NCBI RefSeq assembly: GCF_921293095.1
Contig: NC_060259.1
Coordinates: 28,155,812-28,219,811, forward strand
Direction: 5' to 3'
Length of the DNA: 64,000 nucleotides
Source of the DNA: Ischnura elegans
Lineage: Eukaryota > Arthropoda > Insecta > Odonata > Coenagrionidae
Part shown: positions 12,000-23,399 of the stretch, piece after piece
Position numbering within the stretch: the stretch's first letter is position 1
Layout of the letters: each line of letters opens with the position of its first letter
The notes under the pieces: generated by a model
The model's database searches: none
Seen by the model: only the letters and a program-made list of their open reading frames with translations
Told to the model about the DNA's origin: nothing
Made by a program: the position numbers and the translations under genes

Positions 12000-12560
12000 T
12001 CGTGACGATTAGACTAGAGGGGGGTAAGACTTGATAGGAGGCGGGGTTGGGCAGTTACTGAGGACGTCGAATTAAGGCAGGCGCGACGTCCAATAGCCAT
12101 GACTACTGCCCAATTTTACGTCGCGGAGCAGACTGTTACGAGAGGCAATGGAATAATGCAATACTTGCATGAAATGATGATAATCTTGTGGATGACGTCT
12201 TTGAATGACCTTTGAAGCAGATTTTCCCCTTTCCACAATGGGATGATTTTTCTTGAAGGTCCATGCGCGGAAACGGTTGGAAAAATTGAATCGTGACCCT
12301 CGCGTAAGGATACTGTTTTCTGCTAAAGTTATTCCGCGAAGACTTAAAATTAAAATTCGTTCTTCCGCGTAACAAATCAATTTTCTAATCGCACCTAAAC
12401 GTATTATTAAATTAATAAGCAACATCTAATATTAAAATGAATAGATTTAAATATTTTATGAGTTATTTATTTTATGCTGTCGCTTGCCTTGTACTTTTTT
12501 TTAATTTATCGGAACTATTTACTGTGGCGGGAGTTGTCATGTGACACTCGAAGAGACCCA
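12000..12560. promoter_or_regulatory. Probable bidirectional promoter region
   Basis: The THUMPD3-like exon 1 reads left from about 12.0 kb. A plus-strand exon with a strong donor reads right and ends at 12618. The 500 bp between holds no conserved coding sequence, although long chance frames cross it. Head-to-head arrangement is inferred from splice signals; no TATA box or initiator was identified with confidence. Confidence 0.4.
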
Positions 12561-12618
12561 CAATGCGCCTCCTGAAAATCTTTCATCAGTCTGGCGGCAA
12601 CTTGCATTGAGTTAAGAG
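12540..12618 (+). ncRNA. First exon of an unidentified plus-strand transcript (3' end of exon defined)
   Basis: Ends AAGAG before GTGAGT, a full-consensus donor. The 5' end is not determined. No conserved peptide is visible. It is probably the 5' UTR exon of the transcript whose next exon is 13844-13944. Confidence 0.4.
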
Positions 12619-13429
12619 GTGAGTACGGGAGTGTTCCCAAAAAGTTAACAGCTTGCATATTCTACATTCCTCTCCGGTGTTGATAGTGTGTAATTTCGAC
12701 TTTAGGCATGTGAAAATAATTGTTGTGACGAGTGACTATGGAACCCGCAAAGTAAATTAATTTTGCGAAAAATCGTGTTCAACTAAGTGCTGAGAACTAG
12801 TGACCCCGTATAGTCTTCAAGCTTATCAAGTAATTCTCATATTTTATTCGATGTTTGAGGCTACGTAATGTTATCGTTATCGATGTGATGATCGTGAATA
12901 TATTTTTCGGAGGGAAGTTTCCAGCGTTCGTTTACATGAACCGTTCTCGTTTTCTCAAGTTTTGGGACTTGCAAAATACATGCAACGTATGAAATATCCA
13001 TTTTTGTGTTTGGTGAATTTCTCTCGCCTCTCAAATTTTAAATTCACTATTTTTCTCGGCAAGCGTGAACCAAGGTCGTAAGACGTGCTCCAGAAATTTT
13101 TTGACCGGAGTTTCAATGTAAGCTTTTGAATCGGCGATTCTCGGGACTGTGCATTGCTCTATGCCGTCATAATCAGTTGGTACTGCCGTTTTCTTTTCAA
13201 GTTTTCATCGGTGTAATATATTGGCTGCGTCAAAAATTGTTAATCAAAGTATTCGTATATTCCATAACCAGGTAGTGATGTGAATTATAAACTGTAACAT
13301 CATATCTTTTGTCAGTCACCATTGGTATATTCCACCTTGCAGCCACCTATTCCACGGATTGGTCTAGGAAATGAGTACATTGATACATAATATGAAACGC
13401 TTCTTTGAAACTAAGGTTGGGCCATAATT

Positions 13430-13650
13430 CTGAGGGAGTTGGAAATTAGAAATTAGACAACAAGAAGTTAGAAATTCTTTCCCTGTATAATTGGTTCCAC
13501 CTGAACGGTTAAATTTACCGAAGCTGTAATGACGTCATCAACTCGTGAAATGTGGGCGTTACCTTCGCGTGTTTTTCATTTTAAACTGAGAATGGCTGAG
13601 TTGTGAAGATTATTTTTCCTCGTAACTTAATAATCTTCTTAATGAAAAAT
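13430..13650 (+). repeat. Dispersed repeat pair, member 1
   Basis: Shares with 15105-15290 an ordered series including CATTTTAAAC.GAGAATGGC and TTTTTCCTCGTAA. About 180 bp of recognisable similarity, same orientation, no clear termini. Confidence 0.5.
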
Positions 13651-13843
13651 TTATCTAATATATATAAATAATCTATATATATAAATTTATCAACATGGCT
13701 CACTCAGATATTCTCGCATATATTAATCCTCTTTCTAGTGATAATATTTATAGTGTGACTAGATGTTTACAAAGGATAGTAATCGTTTTAATGGAGCACT
13801 TAGTCGAGGCGAAATTTAATTTGTTATTTTTCTTTCTTTACAG

Positions 13844-13944
13844 CAATGCAAATCCGTTGTCGCTGTCGATTGCGTGAAGTGAAATCATATTTTGCGGGAA
13901 ATCCTTACAAGGTCACATGGGAGAGGTGTGCTGATTAAGATATG
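13844..13944 (+). ncRNA. Second exon of the same transcript, ending in ATG at the splice donor
   Basis: Acceptor TTTTTCTTTCTTTACAG and donor ATATG then GTAAGT are both near-perfect, giving a 101 nt exon. It holds a 31-codon frame starting ATGCAAATCCG that ends before the donor. A second ATG forms the last three bases of the exon, so a coding continuation in a later exon is possible. I recognise no protein. The GA-rich exons at 35-40 kb on the same strand may belong to this transcript. Confidence 0.45.
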
Positions 13945-14870
13945 GTAAGTCAGTCAAATTTTCGTTCATTTTAATTTTATATATCCTTGGTAGTTCATTC
14001 GCTTCATTCAACCTTTGCTTCATTTATATTTTGCTTTTACTTCACATTGTCTCAATGCGATCGCAAAAAAAGAACTGTTTAATGACGTAGTGACCATTCA
14101 TTTGGTGATTCACGGTCATTGTAAACTTTTTCTCGACGTAAATTTCTCTGTCTGCTTTGTTCCTCCGTGAGGGAGATTCCCAGGAAAAATATCCAAAATA
14201 TACTCAAAAATTTTATGCAATGAGGTGGCATTAGGTAGGGTCATGTATCGTGAGAACATTCAAGAAACCTTTTTAGAAGTATGTTTCAATCATCAACGAA
14301 TGAAACGCATGTTTCAGCTTCTCAGTGATAAGTTAATAGTCGTCATGTTAATCCATTTCGAGGATTTAAAGTTTTCTTTAGCTTTATTCAGATAAATAGG
14401 TTTACCTATAACCATGCATAATCATCATTATAGCTTAATTTGAATGGCTTGCGTACTGCGATTTACCCAGCTTGCTTGTCCCCTTTGCCTCCTATGCACC
14501 ATTCTTACTTCGATCTATTCCTCAGCTCGAGTGATACGTCTTTATTTGAGATCATACTTGTTTTTGACACAACAGACCAGTTCAGGACTCTCTTTTATCG
14601 TCTATTTTGATAATAGCACTGAGACATTTTTCCGTTTACAACCCGTCGTCCAGTTATCGAGCAATTCTCGGTGAAAAATCGAATGTGTCGAGACTTAGGG
14701 AGAAAATTTGATACCGTCACAAATTAATGCGGAGCGAGTCACCGCCCCTAGATACTCCCAAGCATTTCTCGCGTAACAAGCGAATTGCCGCTTATTTTAT
14801 ATATTTGTTCCGACGATAACATTTTATTGCTATAATGAAGACTGTAGAAATATAGTAAGATGCGGATCAG

Positions 14871-15026
14871 CAGTGGCGGATCCAGAATAGGGAAAATGGG
14901 GAGGCTAAGTGGGGGTTAGCCGACCAGCAGTAGTGGGTGTCCGAAAAATTACTATTCTATCAAATGTGAATTGGACACCCAAGGGGGGGGGCTCCCTTAA
15001 CCCCCCCCCCCATAGATTCGCCACTG
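14871..15026. mobile_element. Short hAT-like MITE, family B
   Basis: CAGTGGCGGATCCAG at the left and ATAGATTCGCCACTG at the right are inverted. The interior has G- and C-tracts like family A but is different sequence. Flanks do not give a clean 8 bp duplication. A degraded end of the same type lies at about 23744-23790 (ATGTATTCGCCACTG). Confidence 0.6.
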
Positions 15027-15104
15027 TGCGTACAATTAAAAAGTAACTGCTTACAAAATACAACAATTATTAGTCTATGAAGGTTAGGCTATTATTATAA
15101 GAGG

Positions 15105-15290
15105 GCAACTAGACGGTTCTCTAGTTAGAAATGCTTTCCCTCTCTGATCGGTTCTGCTTTATCAGAGATGTAATGGCATCACCAGCTCATGATATGTGGG
15201 CGGTACCCTCTCGTATCTTTTCATTTTAAACAGAGAATGGCGGAATGAAGAAGATCATTTTTCCTCGTAAGTAATCTTCCCACTTCATCA
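15105..15290 (+). repeat. Dispersed repeat pair, member 2
   Basis: Counterpart of 13430-13650, carrying the same ATGTGGGCGGTACC and CATTTTAAACAGAGAATGGC segments. The spacing of 1.65 kb and several small indels suggest an old duplication or two copies of an unnamed repeat. Confidence 0.5.
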
Positions 15291-15499
15291 ACCGAATTCT
15301 CATAATGAATTTCGGTTTCTTGTCTGAGTAATCGACCCTATTGTGAAATTTTGCCTTCAAAGGGCTGCAGCGAAATACTTACAATTAGCGGCGTGGGTCT
15401 CTAGTGCTTGGTTCACCGAAGGGCAGTCCAGGCTCTCCTTTTACTTCGTGATAAATTTTTCAATTTCTCAGTCGGTAGGCATTAAAGTCAAATGACTGT

Positions 15500-15850
15500 C
15501 TTAAGAGCCGTATATTTTTACTTGCCCAATGCATGATTTTAGCTTACTTCGACTGACTTGCGCACTACGACCCGGCCTCTTCTCGTATTTCTCATCATGG
15601 CTAAAATTTACTTCCTTGTTATCATACACATGAGAAGGGTTCCTTTCCCCCGAATTAGGTGTGAAAATGCTTAAGACCTCTTCCACTCTTGACTTCTCTG
15701 CTGCTGTCAACGTCCAAGCCTCGCTTCCATAGAGAAACATACTCTATATGTAGCATCTGATGAATTGTTTCCTTACTTCTATGCTGGTATTTTCAGCTGT
15801 AAGATGATTCTTCTTTTTGTAGAAAGCCCTCTTCGCCTGCGCTGCCTAAG
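15500..15850 (-). mobile_element. RTE-type LINE fragment, near-identical partial copy
   Basis: 15670-15848 matches 16553-16725 almost base for base (GSEAWTLTAAEKSRVE region and the AFYKKK region), then diverges on both sides. It lies next to the larger copy in the same orientation. This is either a separate truncated insertion or a local duplication of the larger copy. Confidence 0.75.
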
Positions 15851-16198
15851 GGAATAGGATGCAATCTATAAGGATATCTTTAAGAAAAAGAAATTCTTGA
15901 TACTGATATAAATTCATTGATCTAGGACACGTCACAAACTAAGTACACTTCTTCCACATTTATTCAAGGATGCACAATAGTTTCCACTCATTATTAGCAT
16001 GTTTCAATCAATTACAGGTCAACATTGACTAATGATAATGACTCGTCATTTTCATTTGTTACAAAATATGATTTTGTTTAATTTTTGATTTCTTTTCTCT
16101 CGAATGTCTGAAATTATAACTATGCCGAACCAACCGCAACTCAAATTTCGTTCTTTCAATAAATGCTCGCATAACTTTAGTTTTGAAAGATATATCAA

Positions 16199-18075
16199 AT
16201 GAATCATCATCATTAGTCAACAATCCTAAGATCGGTTTGACGCAGCTCTCCATTTCTCTCTCCTATCCGCTAATCTCTTCATAGCTACATATTTATTCTC
16301 TTTTACATCCTTTATAACCTGTCCGATATAACTCATTCGGGGCCGTCCCTTGCCCTTTTTCCCTTCCACTTGTCCTTCAACGATTGTCTTCATCAGACCA
16401 TCGTGCCTCAAAATGTGGCCAACTAAGTTGTCCCTTCTTCTGCTTAATGTTTTTAGGAGGCTTCTCTTTTCTCCTACTCTCCTTAGCACTTCATGGTTAC
16501 TCACACGGTCGATCCATTTTATCTTCATTATTCTTCGGTAGCACCACATTTCGAATGCTTCCACTCTTGACTTCTCTGCTGCTGTCAACGTCCAAGCCTC
16601 GCTTCCATAGAGAAACATACTCATATGTAGCATCTGATGAATTGTTTCCTTACTTCTATGCTGGTATTTTCAGCTGTAAGAAGATTCTTCTTTTTGTAGA
16701 AAGCCCTCTTCGCCTGCGCTATTCTACTGTGTATTTCTTTCTTGCTCCGTCCATCGCTGGTAATTCGGCTTCCCAGGTAAGAGAACTCGTTCACCTCTTC
16801 AAGCTTATGCTTTCCTAGGTTGATGTTTGTTTTGGCCTCCTCTCTTTTACTGCAAACTAATATCTTCGTCTTCTTTTTGTTGATTTTCAGCTGATATCTG
16901 GCCATTGTCCTTTCCATGTTTGTCAACGTCTTCTTCAAATCCTTCTCTGTCTCGGCTATGACTGCTATGTCGTCAGTAAATCGCAGCATACTAATTTTTT
17001 CTCCGAGGATATTGACACCCGAAGCTTTCTGCTTGATTTCGTTGATGGCTTTCTCTATGTAAACATTAAAAATTAAGGGGGAAAGCGCACATCCTTGTCT
17101 CACCCCTTTTCTTATTCTCGCTTCTGCACCGTTTGGTCCACATTTGATCACAGCTACTTGGTTTTTATACAAACTATGAATAATTCTACGATCATTGTAA
17201 AGTACGCCGATTTCTTTCAAAATTCTAAGCATTGAATTCCATTCCACGTTATCAAAGGCCTGCTCTAAATCGACAAATGCTATGAAGGTTGGTTTGTTTT
17301 TCTCCATTCTCTTCTCAATGATCATCCTAAGAGCCAAAATTGCTTCCCTTGTGCCCCTGCTTTTCCTAAATCCGAATTGGTCCTCATCCAGGAATTCTTC
17401 TGCTCTTCGTTTAATTCTCCTGTACATGATTCTTGTCAGAATATTCGACGCATGTGTCGTCAGGCTTATGGTCCTAAATTCTTCGCACTTCTCAGCTCTC
17501 TTCTTTTTTGGGTATGGGAATGATGATGTTCTTCTCGAAGTCACTAGGTAAATCTCCTGTTGAGTACATATCGCAGATAGTTTTATACAGTTGAGTTAAG
17601 ACCTTTTCTCCTGCATTTTTTATTAACTCTGTTGGAATATCATATATTCCTGGGGCCTTATTCTTTCGCAGGTCTCTTACTGCAGCGTCAAATTCCGATC
17701 TTAAGATGCTTGCTCCAATGTCATCCTTTTCAACTTCACTTTCCTCTTCGAGAACTTTTGAGCTAAGTTTGCTCCCGTTGTATAATTTCTCCAGGTATTC
17801 CTTCCATCTCTCGGCTTTGTCTTCGTTTTCAATTACTTAGAATGTTTCCATTCCTGTCCCTTATGCTATTACATTTTGTGTTTCGTTCCTTGAAATGGTT
17901 CCTCACTATTCTATAGGCCGCTTCCACTTTCCCTTTTACGAGGTTATTTTGTACGTCCTCACATATGTTCCTCATCCACGCTTCTCTGGCTTTCCTCGCT
18001 TGGCGGCAAATCTCGTTCCTTATTCTCTTTGCCTGTCCTTCCTCAGTATTCGTATTCTTGTCGTTTCAAAATCTT
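16199..18075 (-). mobile_element. 5'-truncated RTE-clade LINE (RT and C-terminal domain)
   Basis: Minus-strand reading gives the linker (RQARKAREAWMRN), the RT fingers (DLRKNKAPGIYDIPTELIK, then FEKNIIIPIPKK), a palm with FVDLEQAF, RKGVRQGCALSPLIFNVYIE and LRFTDDIAVIAE (FTDD in place of FADD), then FSYLGSRITSDG, FLYGSEAWTLTAAEKSRVE, FEMWCYRRIMKIKW, LVGHILRHDGL and the end REKWRAASNRS. The tail is an ATGATGATGATT microsatellite. The order is that of RTE/BovB elements. A one-base frameshift in an A-run near 17512 and another near 16630 separate the pieces. The APE endonuclease domain is absent. Frames are otherwise open, so this copy is fairly young. Confidence 0.9.
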
Positions 18076-18340
18076 GAAAGGAAGTTCCATGACTTAAGGG
18101 ATGTAATATGGAATGTGAGCTGAGGGTTGGTGGTGTGGTGACAGGGGAGACCTTAGAGGTCTGGATTTGATACTGTGAAACCAATCAGGAGTTTTCCTGT
18201 GAAAACATTTATGGTGGTAGATCGGTTACTTTGCGAATTTTTACCATTGACCTCCCACATAGGTTCTAGACTACGAGCAGACTTTTATGCACAATATATT
18301 AGGCGCAGCTTCCCCCTTTTACTTCTTCTCAGTACCTACT

Positions 18341-18615
18341 CTTCTACAGCTGTATACTATGCAGCAAGCCGCGTCAATAAGCGTGTGGCAGGGGGTGTTA
18401 GGACACCGGCCGTTAACAAATAAAAAGGACAGGCTGTAACGTAGTTCTACCCAGAATTTATTAAATTCTTTTATCGTGTGGGAGGAAAAAAATTCAATTA
18501 TTCATCCATTCGAAAAAATATCTCTTATTTTCGTTTCCGAGGGACATGGAAATAAAGTGTTGTTCTAATATGATTTTCTCCGAGTCTTCCTCTTCTTATC
18601 GTGCCTGTTTTCCAA
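18341..18615 (-). mobile_element. 3' end of CR1/Jockey-type LINE (family L1X here), copy 1
   Basis: Contains the shared 3' end CACCCCCTGCCACACGC in minus orientation, followed upstream by sequence aligning with 25445-25640 and 61157-61380. Only the non-coding end and a decayed C-terminus remain. Confidence 0.7.
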
Positions 18616-18722
18616 AGCGGAAACATGTCAAGCGAATTATGCCTACTATCTGTGGCCTGTCGCAACTAGGCATTTACTTTTGAAGCCTAGACATTTACTT
18701 TTGAAGCCATTGTGCAATAGTG

Positions 18723-19033
18723 CAGGGGCGCAGCCAGGAATTAAGGCTGGGGGGGGGGTTTAGGTGCAACTAATACCGGGGTGTGTGGTGGATACCCACT
18801 AGGATAAGCGGTAGGTGCGAGATTAATGAATTGCGGAATTTTAAGATAAACTGTTCAAAATGGTGGGTTTTATGGCTTTCTGAGGAATCTTTTATTTATC
18901 CTTACGCACTATCCTATTAGTAATATCAATCCAATTAAGCAAAATGGATGACATTTAAATATTTCTCTGAGCTCTCGGGGGGGGGGGGGGGGGAGTGGGT
19001 TTAACCCCCAAAACCCCCCTCGCTGCGCCACTG
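18723..19033. mobile_element. hAT-type MITE, family A, copy 3 (reverse)
   Basis: Reverse orientation. Perfect 8 bp target duplication CAATAGTG at 18715-18722 and 19034-19041. Contains an unbroken run of about 16 G at 18977-18993. Confidence 0.9.
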
Positions 19034-19689
19034 CAATAGTGAGTCGATTATTCAGTCACCTTTTTCTGCTACGGTTTTATTCATACCTGTCGCCATATTA
19101 ATGCAAGCGTATAAAACATAAATTTAATAAAACATGTTTATCGTTTTAAGTTTCCCGTTAATTTTAACCATTGGCTTTGACTTGCTATGGTGAAATGCCT
19201 ACCTTTTATTTTTATCATCAGTCCTCCATAATAGTTAAATGTATTTCTCCTTAAACATTTTAAATTTAAAGTTAAATATCATACATACATAAATAATTTT
19301 GGAGCTATTGTTGTCCTCAGAATCTATTGTCTGTTGGAGGTTTCACCTTCAGAAATACAATCGTAATTCTGTGTATATTGCTGCGAAACGAGAAATGCCT
19401 TCCAGATGATCTGTTGATACATTAGAAACACACAATAAATATAAACAAAAAAATGGAATTAACAACAAAAAAGGAATATGGTTTGAAAATACTTCTATTA
19501 GATGTCCCCTATAATATTTTTGTAGTATATAGCCAGGTTCACTTGCTTAAGGATGGTATATATGTTGTTACTCTCGTAGTCGTATATATGTTGTTACTCT
19601 CTTTGATGCGTTTTTTCAAACTAGTGCAAATTTTTGGTCCCAAGAAAAAAAGCTGCCTTTAAATTAATAACATTTGGTTTGGGCAATAA

Positions 19690-22600
19690 ATATGAAGTAT
19701 TTGTTCGTAGATAGTATTATTGGGGCTTATCCAAGACTTTTGGACTACCTCCACCACCACGAAGGTAGAAAACCTTGCACCTAATAGATTTATTAGTGTT
19801 TCAGGGGGAGTAGGTACCTGCAGTTAAACATCTATAGGAAAAGAGAGTGTAGGCCATCTGCTCCGGCTACAGGAGCAAGTGTGATTGCTCTTAGAGTTGT
19901 AGGTGTACGTTTGAGCGAATTTTTAAATGCACTAGCCCAGCTCAACATACCATAATTTACCCTGGAATATACGAAAGCTTGATAAATATTTTAAATTACA
20001 GTTAAAGAACACTTATTACGTATGAAGTAGTGTTTCATTCTACAACTTTTCTAACTATTTGCAATATTATTTGTGTAATGCTTCCATTTTAGATGCTAAT
20101 CAATTGCTAAACCATGGTATTTCTATTCCTCAACTCGAACCAGTGTGAAACTGTCAGCATGCCATTTTAGTACGCTTGGAAGAACGGTACACAACATTAG
20201 TCAATGGGGAATCTGTCGTATAAATTTAAACATAATTTGTGTTTTCTCGCTTAATTTAATCTTGTTCGATGCAAACCATTGGTTGATATCGTTTATATCA
20301 CATTTTATGTATTGCTGTACATCAATCCAGTTCACAATTTTGTAAGGACTAGGTTATCCGCAAAGGCGATTAGTTTACCACTGAAATTTAGAATACACAT
20401 ATGATTGATTTATAATAAAAATCATATTGGACCTAACGCTGATCCTTGAGCCACTCCAGAACAAATATTTTCGGAATTTCTATGGCTATTGTAGTACTTT
20501 AAGGGCGCCGTCAGGAAACTTTCGAAATGACTTTTTAGAAATGCTACGAATTTCCGCCAGATGTGGTTTATCCAACTCTTGTATTTCTTCTTACATTTTG
20601 TATTTTATTGATTCAAAGGCTTTTTATAAATATGCATACAGCAGTGGTTTATTTATTACATTTAATGAACTGGAAAATCGGGGTGATAAAGTTTTTCAAG
20701 CATCATGTGTACTTTTACTTATCCTAATACGAGGTTCGTTCTATAAGTCCTTAGAATTTCCGAAAAATTGCTCTCTTAGTTTCCAAAATTAATGTTAGTC
20801 TGAAATTAGCACTTGTGACTCGTCAGCAGTTAAAGTTTGAGCTGTATCCATCCCATAGTTTCTTTGTTGTTTCCGATTGTAGAGAAAAACTTTTGCCTAC
20901 AAAAAATTATGGAGCTGAAAGGAGACTAAAATGAAACATATAATTATTGGGCCAATACAATTTCTTTTATACCTTTTTCTAAAGACTTATTGAACGATCC
21001 TCGTACTATATTGTCTTTCACAAAACTACTTCCTTTTCCGGAAAATTCACCCGTATTCTTTTTACAAGTTTTTCGAGTACGTTAGAATAAATTTAGAGCA
21101 AAGAAATCGGACGGTAATTATGAATACCACGTATTTCGACTTTTTTGTGAACGGGAACAGTAATTTCTTGCTTTAAGGATGCAAGGAACCTTACATTTGG
21201 CAAGCTTTGATTGAAGAAATTGCAGAGTACATCTGAAATGTCTTATATGATAATTTTATCATATCAGCATTAAGTTGATCTGGACGGGCAGCTTTAAAGA
21301 TTGGCTATTGGCAATTTTTAATACATCAAGTGTGGTGACTGGTTCCAAAAAGTAGTTTAGGCTTAGATGATTTTTACTATTTGATGAATTATCAATCATT
21401 GAATTATGTTTTACAAATTGATACAATGTAGGAGACTCAAATGTGCTTATGAACTCCTTCCTGAAGTCAATAACAATTACAACTGGGTCATTTAAGGTCC
21501 GATTTCCTGGTATTAGTTCATGCATCTGAAGTTTGTTTCGCTCCCGTTAATTCCTTGATACTCCACTGTTTCGTTTTTTTATTTCGATCTACTTTGTCCA
21601 ATTGTTCCATGTAATAGGAGCTAGCCGCATTACGGACACATATACACAGTTTATTTCTTATCTTTACGTACTCTTTTCTCAAGCCGTTATTACGCGGGGG
21701 ATGACGTAGTTTTTGAAAAAGATTTTTTTACGCGCAACTTTGCTCATCGAGGAATCAGTGACCCAGGGCTTTAATTTTACGGCACGTTCATTCCTGACCA
21801 TACTTAAGACTCATTTACACATGTTAATAGTATGTTTGAAAACGTAGTAAAAGTTGAGGAAATTTCATGTTCTGCATACAATACTTCCCAAGAATACAGT
21901 CGAACATTTTCATTTAATGATTTACGGCAGCAATCCTATAGCAAAGTGACATTAGATGGTGTACTATCGTTTTCTTCGCGAGCAGAAAGATTGGAGATTG
22001 GGTTGGACTGGAGAGCGATGCGTTATACCTAAATGCATAACCTTGGCTTGGAGGTCTACATTAAATGTGTTAAAGAACCGAGTGATTACATGATCTGAAC
22101 AGGTAGCTCATTGTCTAGTAATTCTGGTTGCGTCATTGATTAAGGTAGTCAAGCCACATGAACTCATGAGATTTGTAAACTGCTTGGAATCGCAGCTGGG
22201 CATTAGTAACTGAACATTCATATCACCGACCGTTACTAATTTTTGAGATATGCCCCTTGATTAGGGTTCAAAATCTAAAATAAATTGATCAATAGAAATT
22301 TTTTGTCCCTGTAGACGACAAAGAGATCAAATATACAAAACTTGCATGAAACATTAATCAACAAGCAATCAGTAGGGCTTATATGATAAGGCCTCAGTAC
22401 GGTTGTTATGTCATGTCTTATAAACGCTAACACACCTCTTGCTCTTTCAGAAGAATTACAATTTCCATAAGAATAGTACCTACCCACTCACTGTATATAC
22501 ATTAATCAGATGGTATTTATATTTCATTCAAAGCTATAATATCGGGTAACTGTGACATGTTATTTAAATGTGAAAGTAGTAAATTAAAATTGCGTCTAGC

Positions 22601-22720
22601 ACTTCGAATATTTTGATGGTTGATCAATGGGGAATTCATTCCATTAAAGGCATTTACAGTAATATTTATATCCATAAAATTGGCTTATAGTCTACGTATA
22701 CCTTCTATACCATTAAAGTA
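19690..22720 (-). mobile_element. Decayed LINE ORF2: APE endonuclease plus reverse transcriptase
   Basis: Minus-strand fragments in order: NHQNIRSARRNFNLLLSHL and DIIALNEIWI-type start of an APE endonuclease (about 22640-22500), RARGVLAFIRHDITTVL (22440-22370), ISIDQFILDFE, LVTVGDMNVQLL, ATCSDHVITR (SDH motif), then RT remnants with DQLNADMIKLS, KKSKYVVFIITVRF, AFESI, DINDINQWFASNKIKLS and LKWKHYTNNIANS. Frames break repeatedly by stops, so it is inactive. Order and spacing match Jockey-superfamily (CR1/L2/Daphne-like) LINEs. The YADD catalytic motif is not intact. With the ORF1 pieces upstream this is the most complete LINE in the window. Confidence 0.8.
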
Positions 22721-22739
22721 TCAATCACAAAAGCAATGA

Positions 22740-22935
22740 TCAAAGATGTTTTACAACATCCATGATGCTAACTACAATTGCTGGCTCCTTTTCTACTTTT
22801 CTCAAATAAATTTTACCTCCGCGAATCCAAAGATACTTAACAGTGCTTATCATTCTGCGCCACCCCACCTTTCTACCACCACAAAGGGTATCATTAATGT
22901 AAACAAGTATTATCGTTTTCAATAATATGCAGACA
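22740..22935 (-). mobile_element. LINE ORF1 C-terminal piece
   Basis: Minus-strand frame VYINDTLCGGRKVGWRRMI ... KYLWIRGGKIYLRKVEKEP resembles the C-terminal domain of insect LINE ORF1 proteins (lyINE.L....R.L, then vWvkdGkI.vRK). It ends about 20 bp before the ORF2 start. It is separated from the ORF1 N-terminal part (24600-25320) by a 1.65 kb insertion. Confidence 0.65.
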
Positions 22936-23116
22936 CCCACCAGTCCCATTTTATTGATGGGGCCGTGTCGGTGACCACTTACAGGGTGCACTCAATGCAA
23001 ACTGCTTCCTTTGCCTTTACGTCGCCGACGAGGTCGGACGCGGATGCAGCCTGGCTAGTGAAATGGGAGTCGAACTCCCGGGCAAGTACAAACTATGATG
23101 TGACTCACTTGAGGGG
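22905..23116 (-). repeat. tRNA-derived SINE-like unit, copy 1
   Basis: Reverse complement contains GGGAGTTCGACTCCC (23065-23079), a good B box, and downstream segments (TCACCGACACGGCCCCATCA, then GTGGGTGTCTGCATA) that align with the second copy at 28170-28390. The A box is not clear, so it may be 5' truncated. Confidence 0.55.
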
Positions 23117-23390
23117 GTGTATATCGGCCACACTGGGAGGAACTTCTTTACTCGTGTGTCCGAACGCAAAACGTGCTTGGAGAATCGTGACCCAACTTTT
23201 CAAAGCGCCCAACGGCAAAAAAACATGCATCAAATTTTCGATATTAAAATTATTCGCTTCCAAGAAAAAGGGTTTATTTTAGATGCGGCCGAAATGTGGG
23301 AAATAGTGAAAAAGAAAGGGAATAAATTTGACTTACTGAACGGAAATGAGTTTTTCAGTCACTCCCCCATCTTATATGTACTCCCCTGAC
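23105..23390 (+). mobile_element. Penelope-like element fragment: GIY-YIG endonuclease
   Basis: Translation begins GCVYIGHTGRNFFTRVSERK, a GIY-YIG start (first half VYIGHTGR), with the family's R..E arrangement following. It continues DIKIIRFQEKGFILDAAEMW and LLNGNEFFSHSPI, matching the C-terminal end of Penelope-like polyproteins (DI.il...kKG..m...E...i ... LLNeq..f..SPl). The reverse transcriptase part is missing. This is the only Penelope coding remnant seen and gives a family context for the hairpin inserts elsewhere. Confidence 0.75.
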
Positions 23391-23399
23391 TGCTGCCTA

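Noticed and set aside
12072-12425. 117-codon minus-strand frame
   Set aside because: Lies in the presumed shared promoter region, overlaps another frame on the same strand, no conserved motif.
16384-16818. 144-codon plus-strand frame
   Set aside because: Antisense shadow of the RTE reverse transcriptase C-terminal region.
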